A stretch of 23,729 nt of DNA from a virus, in IMG/VR virus record IMGVR_UViG_3300020442_000931, positions 1 through 23,729 of that record; one strand, 5' to 3'. Positions 10,301 to 15,334 of the stretch are shown piece after piece. Every line of letters starts with the position of its first letter. The first letter of the stretch is position 1. The notes below the pieces were generated by a model. That model did not search any database. It had not been told where the DNA came from and saw only the letters and a program-made list of their open reading frames with translations. The translations under genes were made by a program, and so were the position numbers.

Positions 10301-11755
10301 GTAGACTTTAGATCATCAGGTCAAGCACCAAACTATGACGTTCAAATGATCGTCTCTGGTGGTAATGGTAGTAATGGAAATGGTACATTAAGATTCAATG
10401 CAGCTGATCTTACCGCTAATGGTAATACAATCTGGCATGCAGGAAACGATGGAGCATCATCACAGTTAGACGCTCACTATGTTGATGGTTATACACAGTC
10501 AACATCTGCATCAGCAAACACTCTTGCTCGTAGAGATGGATCAGGTCACTTAACAGTCAATGATTTATATGCCGATCAAGGTATATTCTCTAACACTGGT
10601 ACATCTATCTTACAGTTAGGTGATGGTAATGGTATCAACGTAGGTAAGGCAACCACTAACCAGTTATCAATTAAGGGTAGACAAGATAGTAATCAAGGTT
10701 ACATTCGTTTTGGTAATGATAGCAACTCCTTTGGTTGGAATGGTTCATACTTACAATACAATAATGTTACTTTCCGTAGTGGTCGCATAGGTATTGGCGA
10801 GACCAATCCTTTATGTCGTCTTCACTTAGATGAAGGTGGTAACACTAGTGATGGTGATGGATCAGCATCCATGACTGCAAATGGTAATGAATCAATAATG
10901 ATTCAAACTGACACAGCATTTACTGTGGGTCATACTTTAGGTTCTATAGTATGGAGAGTTGGAGGTCGTAGACGTGCGATGATTACTGGTGTTTGTGAAA
11001 ACACCGATAGTGATTTCCTAGGTTTATCATTCTTCACACAGGGAACCAACGGTCCTGGCGATTTCTTCGAGTCGTTCAGAATTGCAAGAAGTGGTAACGT
11101 GGGCGTGGGTAACTTTGGTAGTGGAGTGCCATCCTACAAACTTGATGTTAAAGGTGACATTCGTTCAACAAATACTATAAGATCAACAGTCGCACAAGGT
11201 AGTGCACCAATCGCTGTTAGTTCTACAACTGTATGTCCTAACCTTAACGCAGACTTACTTGATGGTTACAGTGCACTTAATCTTCCATACTTAGGTGCTA
11301 GTGTCAACCAATGGTTGAGTGATGATGGCGGTCAAGAAAGATTCTACTTTGCTAACAACTCATCCACATATCTTAGAACTGGAGATGACTTCTACTTTAG
11401 ATCAAATAATAATACTGGAATGGGTTCTATTAATGGTGACGGTGGTTACTGGACGATATATTCTGGTGGAGATCAAACACAGTCAACTTATAGAATGGAG
11501 ATCAGAGGATCAAATGGTCTAAATATCAATACATCATCTGTAGGTCAATCTAGCGGACAGAGATCTGTTGTTCTTCGTGCTGATGGAGACAAGCAATGGA
11601 TTGATAGATATGGTGTATTGAAGCGTAATAGAAACTCTATTGGTGAGAGCACCTCAATCAATAACGGAGACAACTGTTTAAGTTCAGGTCCTGTTACTAT
11701 AAATAACGGTGTAACTGTTACCATAAACAGTGGTGGATACTGGAGCATAGTTTAA
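1382..11755 (+). CDS. Giant mosaic tail-fibre-like protein (3457 residues)
   Basis: One uninterrupted frame; the start has a good AGGA five bases upstream (1373-1376). In order: an N-terminal beta region with 'VGVNTNDPQFELDVEG' near residue 134; a pectin-lyase-like beta-helix start at ~234-345 ('YVSQTIGLDTNDGRS', 'KTIKKAAQIA'); several 'HGxxxGD' beta modules; three alpha-helical 'CxDDV' repeats at ~1180-1620; GGxGY modules at ~2240-2315 and ~2500-2580; a linker 'IVAGTIDPERMA' near 2441; and from ~2650 to the end T4 gp37-like fibre elements: four LDADxLDG motifs, 'WHAGNDG', and 'GIGETNP' and 'YKLDVKGDIR'. It ends 'TINSGGYWSIV', with no intramolecular chaperone domain. Most likely a trimeric long-fibre or baseplate-attached protein for host contact. 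Fibre assignment is firm by motif; position in the virion is inferred. Confidence 0.9.
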   Translation: MSLKFNVDQQRIEASGSKATGNWTNATYSRTAAGVGNIVSVAHGFIGEEEIYIDFTSGGEVDGKFTVTKVDDDNLRFTGSSNSIITAGATLAYKRVRSLSIQGDETIELSVGTGALEKDAIFVNKNASENIRVGVNTNDPQFELDVEGQIRTTRSIISDTAQVTNLDIGTIVNPSLNFRAPNLVNFEDTDVTSPTFGQTFFPTADTPPLTDQSRRIATTDFVYKVATNDTGGRVYVSQTIGLDTNDGRSAARPVKTIKKAAQIAYGLQKAVPASTDEYVSIIASGGEYLEDNPISLPRNCSLIGDNLRRVIMRPLNADRHMIKASNETYINGVVFRDALQNSSDPQSTVIHTWKYAFVFDDKQRLYYEPAVRQIPAIAGDKFRGQNIFKITFNNHTGNNTTLQTGYFVQGGSSGTLGKIQSVNFTGPIASPYSTGSVIILITSGVNDVFQDAEKVFYDPVAANIITDLNNASVSNRFDVVDGESLRPELETISNQIYQHTVDSERELVTFRGSANYIDVTNDRILLTNHRYKTGDAVYYSKDENVAALPGLIDTTTYYLRVFDANNIELYDTYANAVNVSETQGRKDITGVSPDDSFHVFESGHVMPELNNIYIDNHQFTTGDGVIYRASKMGAIGGLVEGTAYFVYRENDDYIRLAASAADATQKDASGNDNPVTIDLTSAGIGFQRFDLQEKLLSITTIDTSLNTISTYNGPIFTLASSSTSSDFHDYEIGQEVEVYGFQNTSLDLGTSTNTSFSISGGQITVTVANCDNSKTGTLFANWASLTECGITFNFPAGYERFSKTYSIDGFSTGSGTPTLASNTDLGIGIARYNSSNLTATFVLNQPNIPTASDVTSGSGSGVSLLDNLASLNGRKYITHRIERADGYSLQFVIRGNISQIGTAINPTGNQSVVGSNNYVLASLRNSPYGFTKINQADRFKDGAEAIKANQEFIAQEAVAYVKYYYESSATRSSALTIGGTNFGQAADTIAKNITSWSVSGDELTIISQRGHNLYPNFTQHTPTNASYTPASGLLQVTLTGHGFSNGDLIKFDAGALVFSSSTSPIIPAASDPAFDKWLKISNKTNDTFEVTVGTSSDTSSHTFVSAGTNSLKRALTTVTIANSGNSTVNGTHGIKDIYDDRKFVLDLTDNSANGQTGTAGTFTDLQKPFRTPNSIPQDNKYADAAELLFGNADMIADYAVNKMLAANSGYTIPTGSTACYDDVRDFIQKCVSHNLKWGGNDRVYDQAKFYIDPGFSLTRDRYVEVFNNAKDACILAARNLPIYRYNGSSSAGTSKLQYYHTLTLDTAAQTVSGYAATLILKNLDLIAFESVQRYNVDNPAHNVPGGNQNCIDDVSDFLRAVVYNLNHGGNEQVYDHSQLYTSSTFLDGEETESRAVFQIAKAIAKQACASETITIEGNHGFTQVTNSSLKGTTVEQNLVDGFFTMLDTAIANDNMSHATRTVATNPSCTNVISAITTFFSTVTTALGSGSTAGSVSGVTRTSAPGDQQCIDDVMKICRAFQFDLRYGGNSAIVEAANLYINSGAIQYLDNEVQYSRAMFAAAKELSIDALRNNLEVGQFSQIAPVSNGSVTVDSSKPECANVVSALTTNWGILDNVLSSGTAYSGAVTNPDPVITEQDQNKYSFPLGNVFLDLPVIEASPYIQNSSLISFLGGSGCEIDGAKVATPNVPRPGLKQNAQGNTVAQFDPQGKSMVANAFTIICFGGTAYNISNDGYTQLVSVFAIFCQDGILVQSGGYASVTNSASNFGTFSLRASGFRAEAYSFDIGVIDSITEDVDGNGTPTGRQVIQVSGTTLTNIPIEDYIIKIDGHRSSDTSIEHIILETEVVSGAPGTAIVAKIKTNRAMDFTNTSNGNRYQSTNDPSFVSGSLALSNLVGLGIKFHRPSICNSSSHTWEYAGSGNTYAALPQNGGFGLGTAFEAAEQEFGQVYTSGTNEFGDFKVGNFVTIFNRTGAISFVGTVAISELTSIKIVGGDITITGFSAADTLGGTFASDSLLPTQASVKDYISNNLGPYLNQPFSTNAVPSALVQLTSNGKINIDQIPALRPFNITSVASQAERLAIEDANAGDIAIETSATTFNVASSSVNTGADSITITNHGVSTGDQLTYTEGTSAIGGLATNNVYYAIVVDANTIRLATTTSNANSNSYITLSSQGSGTHTLVTAGIAISYILENDLESQFLSFTPNSAFQFNVGDILTGSSTTARGTVTAYNDGAVFNYVISSGGSGYSGDFNLTISAPDDTSNGVQAAATAKVTSGVVTSVQITNLGKGYYNQPTIQVLTSPSGASNNAVIAAQVEGRVSIDIANSIKFDAGDFIVDQALANLATGTYSQNNSTTITFTESNHGLANGALQFFDFTTGNAPDGFYTITLLNSNQFTITSPNSATTSGNFARKRIVDLSRVVNTSAQNASNWTQLTSTNIDASNIVAGTIDPERMANKGTANSYTFLRGDSSWEYALQSIRPTTQDALLVGGSITDSSYIDSITIINGGSGYTDGTYQNIPIEGGNVSVTSQDVARATYIVSGGAITSATVTDSGTGYTATFSVVIPSELGSGTSATLSAVKGTINRAFGNIEVDIRKGDNLTSSASVYGNYGVFKFRKDVANQAVANQTEGGFIIDNNGQVSIDQGPGSELNADRLDGNQGSYYQTADNIVFGTLPAARLANITYAISISGTADKANVVFNETASLTSNPAPAQAANGLGAALRNNSATALNDGGTTHGILTYRREATGTASTQLGFTNNNNLYIRGNSGTAAVYSNWEKIWSSGNDGAGSGLDADKLDGKQGLWYQSGYNIGNQRAGIHPIGDSFIPEALGRDKIVFENLYVNDTGLKYTLYIPDFHCNSGVGGNINNNGTYTIYSDVGATNNIGSIVVDANGVQELTHVTGEIYSLVTGTINFVGSNTNSNIYVFGPNPGTKWTVTSSNEVSGGSSTVIGLRDAAAGAKLQIGKASVSTTPTVDFRSSGQAPNYDVQMIVSGGNGSNGNGTLRFNAADLTANGNTIWHAGNDGASSQLDAHYVDGYTQSTSASANTLARRDGSGHLTVNDLYADQGIFSNTGTSILQLGDGNGINVGKATTNQLSIKGRQDSNQGYIRFGNDSNSFGWNGSYLQYNNVTFRSGRIGIGETNPLCRLHLDEGGNTSDGDGSASMTANGNESIMIQTDTAFTVGHTLGSIVWRVGGRRRAMITGVCENTDSDFLGLSFFTQGTNGPGDFFESFRIARSGNVGVGNFGSGVPSYKLDVKGDIRSTNTIRSTVAQGSAPIAVSSTTVCPNLNADLLDGYSALNLPYLGASVNQWLSDDGGQERFYFANNSSTYLRTGDDFYFRSNNNTGMGSINGDGGYWTIYSGGDQTQSTYRMEIRGSNGLNINTSSVGQSSGQRSVVLRADGDKQWIDRYGVLKRNRNSIGESTSINNGDNCLSSGPVTINNGVTVTINSGGYWSIV
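1505..8580 (+). repeat. Dispersed 'HGxxxGD' beta modules inside the giant fibre gene (about six copies)
   Basis: Protein-level repeat family. Approximate copies: 1505-1625 ('AHGFIGEEEIYI'), 2960-3110 ('NHRYKTGDAVYY'), 3226-3350 ('NHQFTTGDGVIY'), 4498-4660 ('GHGFSNGDLIKF'), 7720-7860 ('NHGVSTGDQLTY') and 8462-8580 ('NHGLANGALQFF'). Each begins with His then a Gly-Asp-type turn. In several a 'TYYLRV/NNVYYAIV' strand and a 'DANNIELY/DANTIRLA' strand follow after 20-35 residues. Copies are diverged, so they are old duplications rather than recent DNA repeats. Confidence 0.65.
4919..6238 (+). repeat. Three helical 'CxDDV' repeats inside the giant fibre gene
   Basis: Three protein repeats centred on Cys-x-Asp-Asp-Val at residues 1219, 1350 and 1509 (DNA 5036, 5429 and 5906). 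Each continues as a helix, then a Gly-Gly-Asn turn ('LKWGGNDRVYD', 'LNHGGNEQVYD', 'LRYGGNSAIVE'), then a Tyr-rich strand and another Ala-rich helix. Unlike the rest of the fibre they look mainly alpha-helical. Unit spacing is 131 and 159 residues; the outer limits given are approximate. Confidence 0.75.
8092..9117 (+). repeat. GGxGY beta-modules in the giant fibre gene
   Basis: Two protein-level blocks of Gly-rich beta modules, at about 8092-8331 ('SSGGSGYSG', then 'NLGKGYYNQP') and about 8875-9117 ('INGGSGYTDG', then 'DSGTGYTATF'). A weaker relative occurs in the truncated gene at about 163-235, which suggests module exchange between neighbouring virion genes. Confidence 0.55.
9329..11269 (+). 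repeat. LDADxLDG tail-fibre repeats in the giant fibre gene
   Basis: Four copies of the phage fibre motif: 'LNADRLDGNQGSYYQ' (DNA 9329, residue 2650), 'LDADKLDGKQGLWYQ' (9755, residue 2792), 'LDAHYVDGYTQST' (10466, residue 3029) and 'LNADLLDGYSALN' (11243, residue 3288). They are interspersed with 'SSGNDGAGSG' and 'WHAGNDGASS' elements. These are hallmarks of T4 gp37 and lambda Stf-type fibre shafts. Confidence 0.85.
11698..11705 (+). promoter_or_regulatory. T4-type late promoter TATAAATA inside the 3' end of the giant gene
   Basis: Exact octamer match, 57 nt before the ATG at 11763 and still within the coding sequence of the giant fibre gene. If active it would let the adhesin-like gene and those behind it be transcribed independently of the 10-kb gene ahead. 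The match could be chance, since here the octamer is also constrained by protein coding. Confidence 0.5.
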
Positions 11756-11762
11756 ACTAATC

Positions 11763-12518
11763 ATGGCAGGAATTTTAAGAGTAGACCAAATTCAGAGTAC
11801 AGCTGGAGCAAACGTAATTGATGTTTCCTCTGGTGCTTTTAAAATTTGGAATGGAAGTTCATACCAGAACTTCACTGTAAGTGGTGCTTTACTTAGCATC
11901 AACACTTACACGTCACAGAATGGTACTTGGAACTCTAAATCAACTTCTGGTGGATCTGGAGTATGGAGTAAACCATCTGGTTGCAATCACGTTTTAGTGT
12001 ATGTGACTGGTGGTGGCGGTGGAGCAAGAGTTAATGACAACTCTTATCGTGGTGCAGGAGGCGGTGGCGGTGCTACTGCTATCAGATATATTGATGTATC
12101 TAACGTTAGCTCTGTCAACTACACATATGGTGGTGGAGGAGGATATTCTCGTAACGGTGGTAGAGGAGCGACTGGAGGAACTTCATCCTTTGGTTCTTAT
12201 GTAACTGCTACTGGCGGTCAGGGTGGACAAACCGATAACCCATATCAGGGAGGTCCTGGTGGAAATGCCTCTGGTGGTGATATCAACATACCTGGCGGTG
12301 GTGGTGAAATGGCACACGGAGCAGATAGAGAAGGTGGCGGTGGATCATCATTCTGGCATAAAGCAGGATCATCACACCATTATGCTAACAACCAAGAAGA
12401 GATTACTCACGGTCAGTGGGGATCTGGAGGAGGTTATGGTTACTACTCACAAAACGGTTATGGACACAATAACTCAAACGGTGGTGCAGGAGCTGTTATC
12501 GTTTACAACTACACTTAA
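11763..12518 (+). CDS. Glycine-rich distal tail fibre / adhesin-like protein
   Basis: 251 residues, starting 7 bases after the giant fibre stop. The N-terminus 'MAGILRVDQIQS' and following ~60 residues look like a fibre-attachment segment. From about residue 65 a strand pair around 'WSKPSGCNHVLVYVTGGGG' opens a glycine-rich domain: about eight runs of Gly3-Gly5 separated by short polar or aromatic loops ('GAGGGGGA', 'YGGGGGY', 'IPGGGGEM', 'REGGGGSS'), ending in a strand 'GGAGAVIVYNYT'. The layout resembles polyglycine-II adhesin tips such as the S16 gp38 type, where Gly strands pack as a sandwich and the loops between them bind receptor. Position straight after a long fibre fits a receptor-binding tip. 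The resemblance is by pattern, not a confirmed homology. Confidence 0.8.
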   Translation: MAGILRVDQIQSTAGANVIDVSSGAFKIWNGSSYQNFTVSGALLSINTYTSQNGTWNSKSTSGGSGVWSKPSGCNHVLVYVTGGGGGARVNDNSYRGAGGGGGATAIRYIDVSNVSSVNYTYGGGGGYSRNGGRGATGGTSSFGSYVTATGGQGGQTDNPYQGGPGGNASGGDINIPGGGGEMAHGADREGGGGSSFWHKAGSSHHYANNQEEITHGQWGSGGGYGYYSQNGYGHNNSNGGAGAVIVYNYT

Positions 12519-12523
12519 AAATT

Positions 12524-12874
12524 ATGAGTTTCGCATTAATTAACAAATCTAATAACAACGTTTGTCAGTTCGTTGCGACTGAAGACGAGTGTTTTGAGAC
12601 GCATGAAGATTATTTTTGGAAAGATATTCCTGATGAATTTATAGAAGGAGAGCAACCAGCTGATTTCAAATATGAGCCAGCAAATGGTAACGTAATTAGA
12701 CAAGTATATCCAGAACCAGATTTCCACATGTTAAGGCAACTGGATTATGAAGACTTAACCGTAGGGCAACAGTTAAATCTTTTATGGAAGGATATGGATG
12801 CAGGATTAGTGCCAGGTAAAGATGGCAATTGGTTTAAAACAATTAAATCAATTAAAGAAAAACATACCGAGTAA
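12524..12874 (+). CDS. Small tail-fibre accessory or assembly-like protein
   Basis: 116 residues, start ATG 5 bases after the previous stop, no clear Shine-Dalgarno; translation probably couples to the gene ahead. The N-terminal half ('FALINKSNNNVCQFVATEDECF', then 'WKDIPDEF') is a short alpha/beta segment. The C-terminal half has 'QLDYEDLTVGQQLNLLWKDM' and then 'GNWFKTIKSIKEKH', a pattern I recall from small proteins next to tail fibres in phages (fibre-assembly or XkdW-like). It is acidic in the first half and basic at the end. Its position between two fibre-tip-type genes supports a chaperone or connector role. Family membership is tentative. Confidence 0.7.
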   Translation: MSFALINKSNNNVCQFVATEDECFETHEDYFWKDIPDEFIEGEQPADFKYEPANGNVIRQVYPEPDFHMLRQLDYEDLTVGQQLNLLWKDMDAGLVPGKDGNWFKTIKSIKEKHTE

Positions 12875-12877
12875 ACT

Positions 12878-14257
12878 ATGTCACAGTTAAATGCTGCTAC
12901 CACACAGGTAAACACGCTAACATCTGGCGGTAGTACAGTTGCTATTCCAAAAAACATTGACGTCACTGGTAACATAAACTTTACTGGTGATTTGTTGCAG
13001 AACGGTGTTTTATTTGAAACACTACCAACTCAAAGTCCTAAGACTGCGGGTGGTATTTTAATGTCTGACGGTCAGAATGCTTTTTGGGGAACTGCTGTTG
13101 CAGCAGAATCAAGTCAGGCAGCAGTGCAGGGAAGTTATGGTAATAACAACTTCGGTCCTTATCAAACAGATACTGGTGGCATTAACTCACAGAACCCAAG
13201 TGTAAGTTCTGCTAACTATAAACCTTATAGTGGAACAGGTCAATGGTATGACTATCAAGGAAATTTATATAACATAACAATTGGTTCGGCATTTATATAT
13301 CGCAGTATTTTTACACATGGATATTTGGTTGGTGGATATAGAGGTTCTAATCCATGGAGAACTGTAAACCAGATATATCATGCGACTGACATTACTATTT
13401 GTAGAGGAGACCAATTAGACCGAGCAGCATCATATGTTGATGGAAACTTTGGTGACTTTAATGGATATGTTTATGGTACACAAAACTCATACGGTGGTTC
13501 TGGTCAGGCAGTGAGTGCCATAAATTTACACACAGGAACAAATAGATCTTTCGGTCCTAACGGAACTTACGGACATGGTGATGGTTATAACTCAACCCCA
13601 GATAGTCTTGGTGCTTCAATAGACAGTTGGGATGGAACTGATGATCCTGGTTGTGCTTCTGGACAGCAAACTCAAAGAGGATATACAGCGGGTGGAGGTC
13701 CTGGCAGCATACAGAGATTGAACTTTGTTACTGAACTATCTACTAGACTGGGTAACGGTTTTGGTAACGCAGGTGCTACTGGATCAGAGGGTGAGACTAG
13801 ATGCCATTTATTCGGTGACACTGGTAACGCAAGATACGTACAGTTCAGTAATGAGTCTGTATCATCCTACAGTTTATCTGGATGGGGTGGAGATGGTTGG
13901 AAAAAAGACTTGTCAACCAAATGGGGATTCTGTTATCATGGAAATGGAAACAATGTTACTCTACCATGGCTCAAATTTAACGATGTCACAACCACAACTA
14001 TTGGTAGTGCATTTAACCAAGCAGATATATCTTCTGGTGAAGAAAATATGTGTATGGGTCAAGACTGGGGTTATTGCATGGGTAACTATGCAGGAGGTGG
14101 TGGTGGATACCAGAACAATAGAACATGGAAGAGATTGCATGCCACCGATGGTGATATTGTACTAGGGTTCAAAGCAGAACCTAAAGGACATTTGGGTCAA
14201 TCATCTGGTGCATGTTTGACTGGAGCATTTGCAGTAACAGGATTGAGGTATCAGTAA
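12878..14257 (+). CDS. Tail fibre / receptor-binding-like protein with possible propeller-like repeats
   Basis: 459 residues, start ATG 3 bases after the previous stop. The first ~60 residues ('MSQLNAATTQVNTLTSGG', then 'DVTGNINFTGDLLQNG') form a fibre-attachment leader of a type common in marine phage fibres. Residues ~60-459 contain 'HGYLVGGYRG', 'NGYVYGTQN', 'QRGYTAGGGPG', 'CHLFGDTGN', 'WGFCYHGNG' and 'DWGYCMGNYAGGGGG', spaced roughly 35-65 residues apart. Each looks like a Gly-aromatic strand start and is followed by a Thr/Asp/Asn loop, as in kelch-like beta-propellers. His, Trp and Tyr are unusually frequent, which fits a carbohydrate-binding tip. Likely a receptor-binding or side-fibre protein. 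Propeller fold is a guess; fibre role rests on the leader and neighbours. Confidence 0.75.
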   Translation: MSQLNAATTQVNTLTSGGSTVAIPKNIDVTGNINFTGDLLQNGVLFETLPTQSPKTAGGILMSDGQNAFWGTAVAAESSQAAVQGSYGNNNFGPYQTDTGGINSQNPSVSSANYKPYSGTGQWYDYQGNLYNITIGSAFIYRSIFTHGYLVGGYRGSNPWRTVNQIYHATDITICRGDQLDRAASYVDGNFGDFNGYVYGTQNSYGGSGQAVSAINLHTGTNRSFGPNGTYGHGDGYNSTPDSLGASIDSWDGTDDPGCASGQQTQRGYTAGGGPGSIQRLNFVTELSTRLGNGFGNAGATGSEGETRCHLFGDTGNARYVQFSNESVSSYSLSGWGGDGWKKDLSTKWGFCYHGNGNNVTLPWLKFNDVTTTTIGSAFNQADISSGEENMCMGQDWGYCMGNYAGGGGGYQNNRTWKRLHATDGDIVLGFKAEPKGHLGQSSGACLTGAFAVTGLRYQ

Positions 14258-14409
14258 TGGCAGGATCAATTAAAACAGGAAGTGATGCGTTGATGTATTT
14301 TAATCAACCAGACTATGCAAGTCACAAAGCATTCTTACTTCTCAAAAAACAACATGATGATTTAAGAAAAGAATTTGATGAATTGAAGAAGAAGGTAGAT
14401 GGAGAATAG
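14257..14409 (+). CDS. 50-residue coiled-coil protein, function unknown
   Basis: Starts at the ATG that overlaps the previous stop codon (TAATG), giving 'MAGSIKTGSDALMYFNQPDY'. An in-frame ATG at 14212 lies inside the upstream gene and would add 15 residues not needed for a fold, so it is rejected. Residues ~22-48 are a strongly charged amphipathic helix ('LLLKKQHDDLRKEFDELKKK') that could form a coiled coil. No cysteine, no membrane segment. The TAATG overlap means translation is probably coupled to the fibre gene ahead. Small coiled-coil proteins in this position may be assembly factors, but nothing specific is visible. Confidence 0.7.
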   Translation: MAGSIKTGSDALMYFNQPDYASHKAFLLLKKQHDDLRKEFDELKKKVDGE

Positions 14410-15334
14410 TTTTATAACCGAGAAAAAACTACGCGAAGATACTGCGTGGAAGCAACACATCCCATCTCATATGATTGAGGATGAGGAATTTTTACGTCCC
14501 AAATATCAACCACAACATCCTCTAGAATTAGAAACTAGAAAATTTACAAAAGACAAAGAGCATATTAAAGAAGGTTTTATATACATGCTTATCCATGAGG
14601 ATGTATTGAGAACTGCAGATTTGAAACCGCATTCTACAACTTATTCAGTTGTGTATAATTTTCATAATGTGTCCACAGTTAAGATGAATAAACTTGTATT
14701 TGAAACTGTTAAATCTTGTTTTAAAAGGTATATCGAACTAGATGAAAAAGAGTTTGAAGATGCTATAAAATTTCAAGGAGAGATTAGGACACACTATAAA
14801 GATTATGTTGTAGAGATGAATGCAGACGGTGAAATGGAGCATGTCAAGAGAAAGAAAAAAACACCGTCTAAAAGGATACAACGTGCAATATCATATATGA
14901 CAAAACAAGCTATCTTAGTGATAGAGCACGAGTTTGAATTGAGATTTAAAAACTTTAAAAACTGTTGTGATGTTGAGTCTGAAAGTTGGGTTTATCAACT
15001 TGAAGAAGCAAGAAAGTTTACTGAAAACGAAGATGCTAAAACTCCCTTTATAGATATATTATGCATGACGAGAGGAATGCAAAAGCAGGAACTTGTAAAA
15101 AGGATCCTCAAAAACCATGATAAATACCTTATAGATTATGCCTCTTTATTAGGCAAATATCATGCAATACGTTCCCAGTTTAGGAACTGTGACAATATGT
15201 GGGATATGAACATCTTGTACGAAGATTACTTGAATGTTGGAATGCCGATTAAGCAGGGTCAAAAGTTAGGACGTATTGACGAAAATCAAAAACGACTTGA
15301 CGGAGAACTAGCTTATGGAACTTTCGGATTCTGA
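14399..15334 (+). CDS. Basic alpha-helical phage protein, function unknown
   Basis: 311 residues, start ATG inside the 3' end of the previous gene (11-base overlap), with a purine-rich AGAAGG a few bases upstream. The composition differs from the fibre genes: many Lys, Glu, Phe, Tyr and Cys, and mostly helical. Features seen: a helical N-terminus with 'WKQHIPSHMIEDEEFL'; a central stretch 'YVVEMNADGEMEHVKRKKK' with a basic cluster at ~141-150; five cysteines without a metal-ligand spacing; and a helical C-terminus 'LLGKYHAIRSQFRNCDNMW'. No transmembrane segment or nucleotide-binding motif. It overlaps the next gene by 20 bases, so the two are probably co-translated. A baseplate, neck or assembly role is possible given the context, but I do not recognise it. 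Confidence 0.8.
   Translation: MENSFITEKKLREDTAWKQHIPSHMIEDEEFLRPKYQPQHPLELETRKFTKDKEHIKEGFIYMLIHEDVLRTADLKPHSTTYSVVYNFHNVSTVKMNKLVFETVKSCFKRYIELDEKEFEDAIKFQGEIRTHYKDYVVEMNADGEMEHVKRKKKTPSKRIQRAISYMTKQAILVIEHEFELRFKNFKNCCDVESESWVYQLEEARKFTENEDAKTPFIDILCMTRGMQKQELVKRILKNHDKYLIDYASLLGKYHAIRSQFRNCDNMWDMNILYEDYLNVGMPIKQGQKLGRIDENQKRLDGELAYGTFGF

Noticed and set aside
12223-12543. 106-residue + strand frame overlapping the glycine-rich gene
   Set aside because: It is a shifted reading of GGT/GGA-rich DNA; the main frame has a recognisable fibre leader and a Gly-rich tip.
13725-14165. 146-residue frame on the + strand in another phase
   Set aside because: Inside the 459-residue fibre-like gene, with low-complexity Leu/Val/Thr content typical of a shifted frame.
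14212-14256. Upstream ATG as start of the 50-residue coiled-coil gene
   Set aside because: It lies in the fibre gene; the TAATG overlap at 14255-14259 gives a natural coupled start and a typical 'MAGSIKTG' N-terminus.
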